From contig NZ_FNGG01000009.1 in the NCBI RefSeq assembly GCF_900102915.1, positions 17,071 through 81,070 of the forward strand: a stretch of DNA of 64,000 nucleotides, in the 5' to 3' direction. A program made the translations under genes and the position numbers. The notes under the pieces are model-generated. The model was not told the DNA's origin, did no database searches, and saw nothing but the letters and a program-made list of their open reading frames with translations. Source of the stretch: Salinimicrobium catena (GTDB taxonomy: Bacteria > Bacteroidota > Bacteroidia > Flavobacteriales > Flavobacteriaceae). Positions 34,124-44,400 of the stretch are shown here, piece by piece; the first letter of the stretch is position 1, and the number at the start of each line of letters is the position of its first letter.

Positions 34124-35251
34124 ATGAAATTATCACATTTTATTCAGGAAAATAAGGATGAAATAACCCAGGAGTGGATCAGGTACGCTCAAAATAATAT
34201 CAGCCGTACTTTCGAGATGGACCTGGAAGAGGTGACCGATCATGTAAAGGAAATTCTTGACAGGATCTCAAATGACATGGAATCTTCACAAACAGCTGAT
34301 GAGCAGGAAAAAAAATCCATGGGCAATAAGGAAATGTCGTTCCAGGACACAGAAGCGGCTACTGCTCATGGAGAACAGCGACTGGATTTCGGATTTGATT
34401 TTATGCAGCTGAGTTCGGAGTTCCGCGCACTGCGGGCAAGTGTTCTTCGCCTGTGGGCCCAAAAGAGCAGAAAAGAGAACTGGGAAGCAGATTTTTACGA
34501 CATGATCAGGTTCAATGAAGCCATAGATGAGATCTGGATGATTTCCCTCGAACGTTTCCAGACTAAACTTGATGAAAGCAAAAATCTGTTTTTGGGAATA
34601 TTGGGCCATGACCTCCGTAATCCCATTGCTGCCGTCAAGGGAGCCAATGCCATTCTGAGCCTCACAGATGACAAAACCAAAAAAGAAAAGGCCCTTAATT
34701 TATCCCGGTCAAGCATAAAACGCATGACGGAATTAATTGACAATCTTCTCGAGTTGACCGAACTGAGGTTAGGAACCAGGATGAACATAAAAAGATCGAA
34801 TTCAGACCTTCAGGAACGACTTGAAGAAATAGTGCATGAAGTTCAATTGGGCTATCCTGAAGCTAATATCATTCTTGATGCGCCTCAACCGGTAGAAGGA
34901 GAATGGGATATCCTGCGAATAGAGCAGATGGTGAGCAATCTCATTATAAATGCGATAGGAGACGGGGAGCCGGGAGGCAAGGTATATGTCAAACTTTCAA
35001 AAGAAGAAGATCAGGCGCTTTTAACCGTTCACAATCATGATTCGCCCATTTCTGAGGAAGTTCAGAAGAAGATCTTTAACACAGGATTTTCAGCTAGTGA
35101 CGAAAGAACGGGCAATGGAAGGAACTATGGGCTCGGTTTACTGATTGTTAAGGAAATCGTCGAAGGACACGGCGGTACAATAAATGTACGAAGCAACAGG
35201 AAAGAAGGAACAACTTTTACGGTAAAACTCCCGCTTAAGCCAGGCAATTAA
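34124..35251 (+). CDS. Sensor histidine kinase with RsbRD-N-type sensor
   Basis: 375 residues from ATG 34124 (MKLSHFIQENKDEITQEW); an upstream TTG is less likely. The first 140 residues form an all-helical RsbRD_N-like domain common in stress-sensing proteins. Then the H-box ILGHDLRNPIAAVKGANAIL, N-box MVSNLIINAIGDG, G1-like VHNHDSPI and G2 GLGLLIVKEIVEGHGGTI with an ATP-lid GTTFTVKLPL. It is soluble and has no partner regulator nearby. Confidence 0.85.
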   Translation: MKLSHFIQENKDEITQEWIRYAQNNISRTFEMDLEEVTDHVKEILDRISNDMESSQTADEQEKKSMGNKEMSFQDTEAATAHGEQRLDFGFDFMQLSSEFRALRASVLRLWAQKSRKENWEADFYDMIRFNEAIDEIWMISLERFQTKLDESKNLFLGILGHDLRNPIAAVKGANAILSLTDDKTKKEKALNLSRSSIKRMTELIDNLLELTELRLGTRMNIKRSNSDLQERLEEIVHEVQLGYPEANIILDAPQPVEGEWDILRIEQMVSNLIINAIGDGEPGGKVYVKLSKEEDQALLTVHNHDSPISEEVQKKIFNTGFSASDERTGNGRNYGLGLLIVKEIVEGHGGTINVRSNRKEGTTFTVKLPLKPGN

Positions 35252-35401
35252 GTTTAGGAGCGGGTCTGTTAGCTCAATGGTCTTCTACGGCTAATGCTGA
35301 AATTTTCGTTGATCTGTAAAACGAACCATGAACAAACTTTACCCGGATCTTCAGCCGTAAAAAGAAAAAATCTTTATTTTCAGGAAAAGTCCTTATTCCG
35401 C

Positions 35402-36244
35402 GTGAAAAAAGCGAAGAAAAAATACCTCAAATATTTTCCTATTCTGGGTTGCATTTCCACCGGCTTCATCTATACGGCCATTGGGATCATCGCAATCCTT
35501 TCCCTACTAAGGCTGAAGGATGGTGGCGCTTCCAAAAACAGTCTTCTTGCTTATGTGAACGACCTGCCGGGAGGCGAAATTGTCATCTGGTCCATCCTGC
35601 TGGGAATGCTCTGTTATATCGTTTGGCGACTATATGAATCCTTTCGTGATCCCTATAAGTATGGAAATGGCTGGAAAGGACTGGCCCGTCGTACCGGGAT
35701 CGGCCTCAGCTCACTTGCCGATGCCTTTATCGCTTACTCTGCACTGGTTGTTTTAATAGGTTCTGCAAGTTATTCTGAAGACGGCAGCCCTGAACAAAAA
35801 AGGGAAATGACGGCTAACATGCTCGATTACGACTGGGGCAAATGGCTGGTTGTTAGCCTGGGCGTGCTGATAGCTCTTATTGCCGCAGTGCAATTGTTCT
35901 ACGGAATTACCCGGGGATACAGGGAGCGTCTTGATATCGTACAGTTCAACGGGAAAAAGAAAGCTGCCATTTTTTTCCTGGGTTTTACCGGGTATGTGGC
36001 CCGCGGAATCATCCTGGGCATCATCGGCTTCTTCTTTATGAAATCGGGCATTCTTAATGATTCGGAATATGTGGTCAACACTGATAAGGCCTTCAACTTT
36101 ATTGGGGACCACATCGGCAAGATCCCTTTTGCGATAGTCGCCGTTGGCATTATCTGCTACGGTTTATTCATGTTTGCCCTGGGTATTACCTATGACCTGG
36201 ATAACGATCCTTCAGATCCCAATTTTCATCCGCAGAAAGGCTGA
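35402..36244 (+). CDS. DUF1206 family six-helix membrane protein
   Basis: 281 residues if started at GTG 35402 (KKAKKKYLKYFPILGC); an ATG at 35294 gives 36 additional residues without family character, so the shorter start is preferred but not proven. Six membrane helices come as three repeats of two, the DUF1206 architecture, with the repeated pattern GFIYTAIGIIAI, GIGLSSLADAFIAYSAL and GYVARGIILGIIGFF. Function unknown. Confidence 0.75.
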   Translation: MKKAKKKYLKYFPILGCISTGFIYTAIGIIAILSLLRLKDGGASKNSLLAYVNDLPGGEIVIWSILLGMLCYIVWRLYESFRDPYKYGNGWKGLARRTGIGLSSLADAFIAYSALVVLIGSASYSEDGSPEQKREMTANMLDYDWGKWLVVSLGVLIALIAAVQLFYGITRGYRERLDIVQFNGKKKAAIFFLGFTGYVARGIILGIIGFFFMKSGILNDSEYVVNTDKAFNFIGDHIGKIPFAIVAVGIICYGLFMFALGITYDLDNDPSDPNFHPQKG

Positions 36245-36275
36245 AGATAGTCTAGCCTCCCGGTTTGCGCATTCA

Positions 36276-36941
36276 TCAATTCTTATACAAGGTTGTTACC
36301 AAAACCCCTTTAAACCCGGGAGATGGAACGGTTAGTAGTCTTTTTTCTTCTTTGGCCCTGAAGTTAAAAGGTGAGGCTGAAAGATCCACACCACTTTGTT
36401 TTTTCAACCTGATCCCCTGCCCCGAAACAATATCCTTATTGGGTTCAAAATCACCTTCCGGCAAATGCTCGGTCAGAATAACATACTTGAAATCGTATAA
36501 TTTTTCTACCACGCTTTTTATTTCCGGATTAGATAAATGCTGAAAAACCTGTCGCAGGATCGCGCAGTCTCCCGAAGGCAACTCCTCCTTTGCAATATCC
36601 AAAGCCCGGAATTCCAGATCATCTGCCATGAATTCTTTCTGATTACGCGCTATAAGCTCCGGCACTATGTCTACAGCGATATACTTTTTGGAGAACTTTA
36701 CCAGTTCTTTACCAACATTAAAATCCCCGCAACCCAGGTCGCAAAGAACGGGCGGAGTCTCAAGACCATTTAAAAAAGCCGACACTGCCTCTAAATATGG
36801 ATCAACTGTTTCAGGATGATGCGAGCCCAACCCGGAGTAGAATTCCGATTTATTGCCACCCCACAGGTTCTTTTCATAGATCTGCGCCATGGCATCTTTT
36901 GTGGGCCAGGGCTTTTTTATTTTTTCTTCCTTTTTTGACAC
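36276..36941 (-). CDS. Class I SAM-dependent methyltransferase
   Basis: 221 residues. SAM-binding motif I is LCDLGCGDFNVGKEL near residue 70, with acidic motif II AVDIVPELI about 20 residues later and LRQVFQHLSNPEI as the post-motif helix. The first 60 residues (AMAQIYEKNLWGG) are an extension of this subgroup. The substrate is unknown. It is convergent with the DUF1206 gene and 31 bp from it. Confidence 0.8.
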   Translation of the reverse strand: MSKKEEKIKKPWPTKDAMAQIYEKNLWGGNKSEFYSGLGSHHPETVDPYLEAVSAFLNGLETPPVLCDLGCGDFNVGKELVKFSKKYIAVDIVPELIARNQKEFMADDLEFRALDIAKEELPSGDCAILRQVFQHLSNPEIKSVVEKLYDFKYVILTEHLPEGDFEPNKDIVSGQGIRLKKQSGVDLSASPFNFRAKEEKRLLTVPSPGFKGVLVTTLYKN

Positions 36942-37001
36942 TGACCTTCGAATTACAAATTTTCCTGCCGGAGTATCATTGCGCTATCCGCAGTTTCCTC
37001 T

Positions 37002-38288
37002 TTATAGTTCGTCAACCGATCTGTATTTCAGCTGGATCACCGAAACTTCTCCGGCATTTAGGTCGCCGAGGGCATTATCATAATCTGCAGCAGTACCTAT
37101 CACCACGCCGTCCCGGTGTTCCTTGAGGGTGGAGAAAAACTTTACCTCGAACCAAACCCTGTCAAGTTTTTCCTGTTCCTCCGGAGTAAGGCCGGTGCTG
37201 CCGCTGATCAATGCCGACAGCTGTTTGCGGGCAATATTCCTGATCTCCCCGGCCACAGCTTCATCTGTAGGCAGGTTCCGAAGCGCCCCGATCACAAAAA
37301 AGATCTTCCCGTAACCGATCTTTTCAATGTACTCATTTCCATATTTCAGCTTGTACAGGGCGGGATCTTCATCATAAACTTTGGCCAGGGAATCCCTTAC
37401 CGCCCAACTGTCAGAAAAGGCTTCGTACCCGTCCTCGTACTTTCCTCCACCTATCAACACTCCTCTTTCGGTTACAGGATACTGCTCAATGACCGACTGG
37501 TACAGTTCGGTACTTACGGCAAACCTGGTGGCAAAATAATTTCCGGGATTGTAGAATTCATCGAACAGACGATAAGGGAACATGAATCCTATGGGATCGG
37601 AATCGTATTCCCAGGAAGGAGATTGCGAAAATGACTGATTAAGTTTGAAGTAGGAGGTTTCGGTATATCCAAAAGGATTGGCTACCGGCACATGGGTATG
37701 CGTATAAATTCCCGCCCCTACCTGCTCCCGGTATGCATGGTTTTCATCAAGAACAGTTTCTCCGTTACGGGTAACGATTACCTCACGGCTTCCCTCGGCT
37801 TTGTTGTAAGAGGTGATGGCGCTGCTGTTACCATCGGCCGCTGTAAATTCAACCCGGCTCAGCTCTCCGTCGGTATAGGTGTGAACAGCCGTACCTGCCT
37901 CGCTGTACACTTTTTTAACCGAGGGAAGCCCGTTCTTATATTCGGTTTCAAACCATAACTCCCCGTCGGGATGGTAATATTTTGACCAGAGGGGTTTATT
38001 CTCCTCACTACGGCTCACTTCCATGTACAGGTGGTGCTGCGGATAGCTGGCGTACACCTTCGCCGATTTAATATACCCATTCTCATAATATTCGAACTCT
38101 TCGGAAGTAGCTTCAGAAGACTGATACCGGCCTTGCTTTATCCATCCGTTCGGGTATTGCTCTATAAGCTCAAAGGATGGAGTAGATCCTATGGAATAGT
38201 CGGGTTGAGGAACAGGATCTTCTTTTTCACAGGAAGGTAAAAGTACCGTAAATGCAAGAAGGAGAGGCAGGTAATAGTTTTTGAACAC
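37002..38288 (-). CDS. YwqK/MORN-like repeat lipoprotein
   Basis: 428 residues from a GTG at 38288, which places a good lipoprotein signal (FKNYYLPLLLAFTVLLPSC) at the N-terminus; an ATG 15 codons earlier would bury it. The central part (residues about 50-200) contains repeats of the type YENGYIKSAKVY, YHPDGELWFETEYKNGLP and YTDGELSRVEF, the antitoxin-YwqK/MORN-like pattern. The rest is an unknown alpha/beta region with a conserved-looking LPTDEAVAGEIRNIARKQL. Exported and lipid-anchored, function unknown. Confidence 0.65.
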   Translation of the reverse strand: MFKNYYLPLLLAFTVLLPSCEKEDPVPQPDYSIGSTPSFELIEQYPNGWIKQGRYQSSEATSEEFEYYENGYIKSAKVYASYPQHHLYMEVSRSEENKPLWSKYYHPDGELWFETEYKNGLPSVKKVYSEAGTAVHTYTDGELSRVEFTAADGNSSAITSYNKAEGSREVIVTRNGETVLDENHAYREQVGAGIYTHTHVPVANPFGYTETSYFKLNQSFSQSPSWEYDSDPIGFMFPYRLFDEFYNPGNYFATRFAVSTELYQSVIEQYPVTERGVLIGGGKYEDGYEAFSDSWAVRDSLAKVYDEDPALYKLKYGNEYIEKIGYGKIFFVIGALRNLPTDEAVAGEIRNIARKQLSALISGSTGLTPEEQEKLDRVWFEVKFFSTLKEHRDGVVIGTAADYDNALGDLNAGEVSVIQLKYRSVDEL

Positions 38289-38333
38289 GGGATCGGTTTT
38301 AAAAGTTAGTATGATCAAAGGCCGACAAATCAT

Positions 38334-38589
38334 TCAGTTCATTATTATGGCGCCCGCCATGATAATGATTTTTACTGGTTATGAAAACCATTTTGAACGG
38401 GAAACTTTATTAATATGTAGGAGTTTTACCTGTTTTGTTACAGAAACCAATAAAACCGTGACACATTTCCCCCCTGAGGAAATGAGGTTTGAATAAAATA
38501 TGAATGGACGTGAGGTGCAGAACAACAGCCATATTTTACGGGACTTAATTTATTTGGCAAATGTTTATCTAATAAAAGGGGACTGAAAC
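38334..38589. other. Gene-free stretch before the island
   Basis: No supported gene. Near 38341-38369 is an imperfect palindrome (ATTATTATGGCG / CGCCATGATAAT) that could be a hairpin. The short frame on the plus strand across this gap overlaps the start of the neighbouring gene and has no protein-like character. Confidence 0.5.
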
Positions 38590-38627
38590 AAAAAACCCTC
38601 TAAATCAATAAGATAAAGAGGGTTTTT
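38590..38627. terminator. Original tRNA-Leu terminator left at the far side of the island
   Basis: Perfect 11-bp stem AAAAACCCTCT/AGAGGGTTTTT (38591-38601, 38617-38627) touching the left attachment repeat. In the pre-insertion chromosome this hairpin would follow directly after the 3' end of tRNA-Leu, so I infer it is the host terminator displaced by integration. Confidence 0.75.
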
Positions 38628-38648
38628 GTACTCGGAGCGGGACTTGAA
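38628..38648. repeat. Left attachment site (attL core)
   Basis: The 21 bases TACTCGGAGCGGGACTTGAA plus the preceding G match the tRNA-Leu 3' end at 58502-58522 exactly; the next base differs (A here, C in the tRNA). Only the 3' part of the tRNA is duplicated. Confidence 0.93.
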
Positions 38649-38769
38649 ACATAACTCTTAATGTATACTCATTATACATTAAAAATCCGCTCATCTCTTT
38701 ATTAGCCCATGTTCATTGACCTAAAACAATATCTGTATATCTTATGCATAATTAACAGATAATAAAATT

Positions 38770-38798
38770 GCGGGGAATATGCGGGGAAAGTGCGGGGA
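38770..38798 (+). promoter_or_regulatory. Three phased integrase arm-type sites (left)
   Basis: GCGGGGA occurs at 38770, 38781 and 38792, exactly 11 bp apart, so on one face of the helix. The same heptamer with the same 11-bp phase recurs near the right end. The third copy ends 7 bp before the integrase -7 box, so occupancy should also repress integrase. Confidence 0.75.
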
Positions 38799-38804
38799 AA
38801 GATA

Positions 38805-38812
38805 TATCTTTG
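38805..38812 (+). promoter_or_regulatory. -7 box of the integrase promoter
   Basis: TATCTTTG, exact TAnnTTTG, 21 bp before the integrase ATG and overlapping the region controlled by the GCGGGGA repeats. Confidence 0.65.
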
Positions 38813-38833
38813 AAAAGATCTCAATTATAAATT

Positions 38834-40147
38834 ATGGCAACCGTAAATTTCTTGGTCAAAGGAAAAGATAATCCTGCTACCATACATGTCCGGTTCAAAG
38901 AAGGTAATAGCACCCATGACATAACTAAAAATACTGGAAAAGTAATTAATCCAAAATATTGGAGCAAGTCCAAAAAGGCACCTTTACCGAAAAGCGAGCA
39001 CCTCAAAAACTTGGCAAGTGATTTAAGGAAGCTTAAAGAGAAAATAATCGATTCATTTTCAGAGACACCATCTTCCTCCATAAATGGAGCCTGGCTTCAA
39101 AAACAAATCGATATACATAATAAAGTTTATATAGCTGAAGAAAGGGAAATTGTAAGCGAATATTTGACAGACGCCATTCAACATATTATTGACACCTCAC
39201 ACCTTCGAGAGAATTCCAAAGGAAGCTTAGGCTTATCAAAAAGTAGACGTAACTCCTACAAAAACCTGTTAAACATAATTGAAGCATACCAAGGAAGAAA
39301 AAAAATAAAAGTCAAGGATGTTGACATTAGCTTCGGGAAACGGTTTCTTGACTGGATGCTTAATAACCGGAAATATTCGGAGGGTTACTCTAAGAAAAAA
39401 ATAGATGATCTAAAAACTGTTTGTGCAGATGCCGCAATAAACGGTTTAGAAGTGAACCATCAATTGAAAAAAGTAAAAGGAGGTAAAACCAAAAACGATC
39501 ATGTCATTTACCTTTCGCCGGAAGAATTGAATCAAATAAAAAATACCTCCCTGAGTAAACCTTCCTTAGAAAACACTAGAAAATGGCTTCTATTGGGGTG
39601 TAATTTAGGTCAACGAGGGCAAGATCTACTCAACATATCTGAAGAAAATTTTGTGACCCGAAAAGGATTAGATCTAATTGAACTGACCCAACAAAAGGGA
39701 GGTAAAATTGTAACCATTCCAGTTCTTCCCGCCACTAAAGAAATATTAGCGGAAGGCCTCCCGGACCCAATTTCTCTTCAAAAATTTAATGACCAACTTA
39801 AGGTTTTGTGTGAGGAAGCAAATTTAAAGAAACCAACATATGGCGGTAAAGTTACCATGGTGGACAAGGAAGGAAAGGAAATTCCCAAGGATGAGGATGG
39901 GAAGTATAAAGAAAAAGGTGAAAAGCGAAAAATATTTGGGACCTTTCCTAAGTACCAGTTAATATCCTCTCATGTTTGTAGACGGTCCTTTGCAACTAAT
40001 CATTACGGTATTTTACCCACTCCCCTTATTATGCAAATAACGGCTCATGGAACCGAAAAAATGTTTTTGCAGTACATTGGAAAGTCCTCAATGGATTATG
40101 CACAACAAATAGCAGATTTCTATAATAATCATTCGAATGAAAAATAA
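38834..40147 (+). CDS. int: Tyrosine recombinase (integrase)
   Basis: 437 residues. The N-terminal third is an arm-binding plus SAM-like core-binding region; the catalytic domain has Arg261 in NLGQRGQDLL, the H-x-x-R pair His380/Arg383 in SHVCRRSFATNHY, His405 in TAHGTEKMF and the nucleophile Tyr414 nine residues later in FLQYIG. A charged insertion (GKEIPKDEDGKYKEKGEKRK) lies before the H-x-x-R box. It sits 185 bp inside the left attachment site, as expected for tRNA-targeting islands, and should act on the tRNA-Leu site. Confidence 0.95.
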   Translation: MATVNFLVKGKDNPATIHVRFKEGNSTHDITKNTGKVINPKYWSKSKKAPLPKSEHLKNLASDLRKLKEKIIDSFSETPSSSINGAWLQKQIDIHNKVYIAEEREIVSEYLTDAIQHIIDTSHLRENSKGSLGLSKSRRNSYKNLLNIIEAYQGRKKIKVKDVDISFGKRFLDWMLNNRKYSEGYSKKKIDDLKTVCADAAINGLEVNHQLKKVKGGKTKNDHVIYLSPEELNQIKNTSLSKPSLENTRKWLLLGCNLGQRGQDLLNISEENFVTRKGLDLIELTQQKGGKIVTIPVLPATKEILAEGLPDPISLQKFNDQLKVLCEEANLKKPTYGGKVTMVDKEGKEIPKDEDGKYKEKGEKRKIFGTFPKYQLISSHVCRRSFATNHYGILPTPLIMQITAHGTEKMFLQYIGKSSMDYAQQIADFYNNHSNEK

Positions 40148-40985
40148 TTCCTTTACAGCCCGCGACTTTTTTCAAAATTATTATAAAGAACTTTCCGAGA
40201 GCAGGTATCCACTTGACCCCACTTTTTTAAAAGAAAATTATAGGAAGTTCATAAGAGATTATGAGTTTTTTCTCACTGAATTTGTTGGCGACCAATTGAC
40301 TATGAATCCAGATCAAAAGGATTTTATAGAAATTGAAAAGGCCTTCATACTAATACTTCTTGAAGAACTAAAAAAACGTCACCTAGAAATAGAAAACATA
40401 AAAGAGGAAATTATCGAAGAATATCTTCAATTAAACAACATTCCTAAATCCGAGGTGCCATGGTTTAAAAATGAAGATCCTCATGCCTTAGAGTGGGACT
40501 CCTATATGCAACATAAAGAGGAAATTGAAGTCTATGAAATGAATCATGAAAAAATTGGAAAAGAAACTTGGCTCGAGTTTTATTCATATAGAGGCAAAGT
40601 TTTATTCCTAAGAATAAAAGCAAATCGCTTAGGATACGAATTCTCAAATGAAGAAAATATTGCCTTCCAAAAAATAGAAAAAGAGGTAGAAGTTCCAAGT
40701 CCCGAATACCACAACACTACAGGAACCCAAAAATTACTCTTTTTGCAGGAACTTGGATTAATTGATTATCTAAAGCAGATAAACCCTTCTCTTTCTACAA
40801 ACAAACTGGCTAAAGTATTGGGCGCCATTACAGGAGAACGGTACTTACAACCAGCCTTAAATGCAATGCAAGGGGAACAAAAATTCAAGGATAAAAAAAG
40901 CCCATATTACTCTAAAAAGAACCTGCCCCGAGTAAAAGATCAATTGATCCAGTGGGGCTTTACTGTTACTTCTGGAAAAGACTAA
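40137..40985 (+). CDS. Unknown protein coupled to integrase
   Basis: 282 residues; its ATG overlaps the last 11 bases of int. Charged and helical with no catalytic motif I recognise. The C-terminal third (LLFLQELGLIDYLKQINPSL, then STNKLAKVLGAITGERYLQPALNAM) looks like a winged-helix-type DNA-binding region and faintly recalls the end of RteC-like regulators of Bacteroides transposons. Position next to int suggests a role in excision control or element mobilisation. Confidence 0.6.
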   Translation: MKNNSFTARDFFQNYYKELSESRYPLDPTFLKENYRKFIRDYEFFLTEFVGDQLTMNPDQKDFIEIEKAFILILLEELKKRHLEIENIKEEIIEEYLQLNNIPKSEVPWFKNEDPHALEWDSYMQHKEEIEVYEMNHEKIGKETWLEFYSYRGKVLFLRIKANRLGYEFSNEENIAFQKIEKEVEVPSPEYHNTTGTQKLLFLQELGLIDYLKQINPSLSTNKLAKVLGAITGERYLQPALNAMQGEQKFKDKKSPYYSKKNLPRVKDQLIQWGFTVTSGKD

Positions 40986-41065
40986 TAAGTATCAACTGAT
41001 CAAAATAAATAATACTTAAGAAATACTTAAGATTGATTTGTGTCATAACTAATAAAAACTACGTT

Positions 41066-41347
41066 ATGTCACTACAAATTATTCAAGACTCGGAAGAATT
41101 CGAAAGAAAAATTGACTTAAAATTAAATCAATTAGAAACGAATCTAATCTCCCAACTCAAACAAGAGTTCCAACCCAAAACACCAGAAGAATATCTAAGC
41201 AGGTCAGAGGTCGCAAAGCTATTAAAAGTAACAACCGCCACCCTTGACCGATGGACTGACCAAGGCAAACTAAAACGTTATGGCCTTGGAGCAAGAGTAT
41301 TTTACAAACGCTCAGAAGTAGAAGAAAGTCTTATACAGCTTAAATAA
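41066..41347 (+). CDS. Excisionase/MerR-type helix-turn-helix protein
   Basis: 93 residues from ATG 41066 (MSLQIIQDSEEFERK); an in-frame start 11 codons upstream is less likely. The second half is a classic excisionase-like HTH: YLSRSEVAKLLKVTTATLDR, WTDQGKLKRYGLGARVFYKR. Such small proteins often serve as the Xis directionality factor or as a regulator of the replication gene, here directly upstream of the primase. Confidence 0.8.
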   Translation: MSLQIIQDSEEFERKIDLKLNQLETNLISQLKQEFQPKTPEEYLSRSEVAKLLKVTTATLDRWTDQGKLKRYGLGARVFYKRSEVEESLIQLK

Positions 41348-41487
41348 GGCCTTGAAACCAACAGGATTCAAAGCCATTTAAGCCTCATCTGGTTTGCAAC
41401 TCAAATATAGGCATTTTGGCTTGTTTCCTAAACATTGATTTGGGAGTAGTATCAACTACTTCCACTAACCCAAAAGAAACAAGAAAA

Positions 41488-44400
41488 ATGAATTACATTA
41501 AAAAAGAAAACATAGAAAAAATTACAGAAAGTTCAGACTTATTAGAAATCATCTCTGAATTCGTTGATTTAAAAAAACAGGGCGCAAATTATGTAGGACT
41601 TAGCCCTTTCACTAATGAAAAAACTCCAAGTTTTACAGTCTCTCCTTCCAAGGGAATTTGGAAGGATTATTCCTCTGATAAAGGTGGTAACAATCCAGTG
41701 AGCTTTTTGATGGAGATGAAAAACCTTTCATATCCAGAGGCTATTGAATGGTTAGCACGAAAATCAGGTATTCCGTTAGAATATGACACCGAAAATGTAA
41801 GGGAGGAGATTATCCAGGAGAAACATAAATTACAAGAATTATATTCCTTATTAGAGTCCGTTATAAAGGAGTATGAAAAAGCCTTCTGGAACCTTCCTGA
41901 GGATCATCCGGCAAAATTAGAAATCTTTGACAAAAGAAAGTATTCACCCGAAGTGGTAAGAAAATATAGGATTGGCTATGCTCCGGGAGGAAAATATATC
42001 TATGACAAGTGCGTAAGTTCTGGGAGAAAACATGACGGCATAGAGCTAGGAATTATCAATGAAAACTATGATAAATACAGTAATCGAGTTATATTCCCTC
42101 TACTCGATAGCAAAGGCTTTAATGCGTTTCCAATTGGTCTTGCTGGACGCAAACTCGATGATCATTCGAAATACCCTAAATGGATAAACTCTAAAGAAAG
42201 TGCAGTTTATAAGAAAAATTCCTTCTGGTATGGTTTATCAACAGCACGAGAATCAATAACTAAGAGTGGTGAAGTATGGTTAGTCGAAGGCTATAATGAT
42301 GTAATAGCCTGGCAGGAGAATGGTATCCGAAATACCATAGCGTCCTGTGGAACATCTATTAGTGCAAGACAAATCGCTGTCCTAAAGAAACTCTGCGAAA
42401 AAATAGTTTTTTGCTTTGATCCGGATTCCGCAGGCAGAAAAGCAATGCTAAAATATGTACCTGAATTTATCCAAAACGGATTTCGGGTTCAGGTTGTTTT
42501 TTTATCTCCCGCTCTCGACCCCGATGAATTTGTTCGTTTTTGGTCTTCTTCAGTTAAAAAATACGGATTGAAGGAATTAGGAGTAAATTCCCAGTATAGA
42601 GATGACGGTTTCAAATTTTTGATGGAAGAATGTTTTAAAGGTAAGGACTCCGTTGACGTAGCAAAAGAAACAAAAGTTTTAGCTGAAATTATTGCCAAGA
42701 TTGAAGATGACGCAATGCGAGAAATTTACACCGATTGGCTTTCCAAAGAAAGTGGTGTGAAATTACCACAAGTCAGAGGGTTTATAAAAAATCACGAAGC
42801 GAAAAATAAAACCACTTTACTAACAAAAGATGAAGGATTATACCGATTACCTTCCGTTGTAAGTGCTCCCTTAGAGGAACTCCTCCCCACAATAGAAAAG
42901 TACCAACTTTTTACCGCCAATAAGCAAGTTTGGATTCAACAGAAAGGAGAACCTCCTTATAGTTTTCGATCAGTTAGTAATTTCCACATTGAGATAATCC
43001 AGCACATGCAGGATGAAAAGTTCCCCATGAAACTAGTTCGTTTAAAAAATGTCCATGGATTAGAGCGCATTTTTGATATGCAGTCTTCAGACATAAATTC
43101 ACTTACTACTTTTGAAAACGCTGTTACTGCTCATGGTAATTTTAGGTGGAAAGGAAATCGGGCCGACCATGAATTACTGAAAACTTACCTATTTGATAAT
43201 ATGGGCACTGGCCGCAAAATAGAAGTTCTAGGCTGGCAACCAGAAGGTTTTTGGGTATGGAACAATTTAGTTTCTTGTCCTTCGCAGTCGAGTATCACCA
43301 TCGATGAGAATGGAGTATTTGAAAAAGAGAATGTTTCATTTTACGTTCCTTCAGCAAATAATATCTACAGGTCGAATCTGTATAAGTATGAGGCACAAAA
43401 AAAAGTGTTGAGTTTAAAGGCTCCTGTAACGTTCCAGAACTTTACATCTCAAGTTATAAAAGTACATAGAGAACATGGGATGATGGGCATCCTTTTTTCA
43501 ATTGCCAGCATTTTCCAAGACATAGTAGTTGCCGAGTTAAATATGTTTCCAATGCTCTTTTTATATGGTCCTGCTTCTTCTGGAAAGGACCAACTAGCAG
43601 ATGTCTGTCAAAGTTTTTTTGGACATCCACAAACAGCCATTAACTTAGAAGGAGGTGTTAGTACTATAAAAGCCCAAGTCCGTGAATTCGCTCAATTCTC
43701 AAATACAATCTCACATTTATCAGAATATAAAAATGGAGATGCAAAATTAGATGGTGTCCTAAAAGGTCTATGGGACCGGAGGGGGTATAAGCGAGGAAAC
43801 ATTGATAGCCATGTTGGAACTGATAGCATTCCAATTCTTTCGTCGGTTTTAATGACTGGAAATTACGCACCTGACCAGGAAGCTTTAATAACCAGATTCA
43901 TATGGGAATTTATGGAAAAAACAGTTTTTTCTAATGAAGAAACTGAGGAGTATGAAAAGCTTAATGACATGACGAAGAGTGGAATAAGCTCCTTTACAGA
44001 TCACTTTCTACAACATCGACTTCTTGTAGAGAAGAGCTTTAAGCAAAATTTCCGGCTGTTCCATATGTCCCTTAAAGAAATTAAGCCAGAAGCAAATTCA
44101 CGTATGTTATCGAATCTCTCTGTTTTAGGTGCTTTTTATCAAATTTTCAAAGACCTCATTCCCTTTACTTTTAGTCATGAGGAGATGATGACACATTTCG
44201 GTAAGACCATTGATAAACAGATGAACAAAATGGATAGTGCAAGTATTATCAATCGATGGTGGGACTGCTTTCTCGCCTCAATGCGTGGATCCCATTCTGA
44301 TCAGCTAAAGGAGGGTCAAGATTTTAAGCTTACCGGAAACCAATTATACTTCAACTTTACGAATTGTTACAACAGAGTTTCTCGTCAATGGTTTATTCAG

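Noticed and set aside
35256..35345. tRNA gene (GGTCTGTTAGCTCAATGGTC resembles an acceptor and D-arm)
   Set aside because: No anticodon stem or T-arm follows and the 3' acceptor strand is missing; at most a remnant.
38281..38496. 71-codon plus-strand gene
   Set aside because: Overlaps the start of the minus-strand lipoprotein gene, no promoter, no family character.
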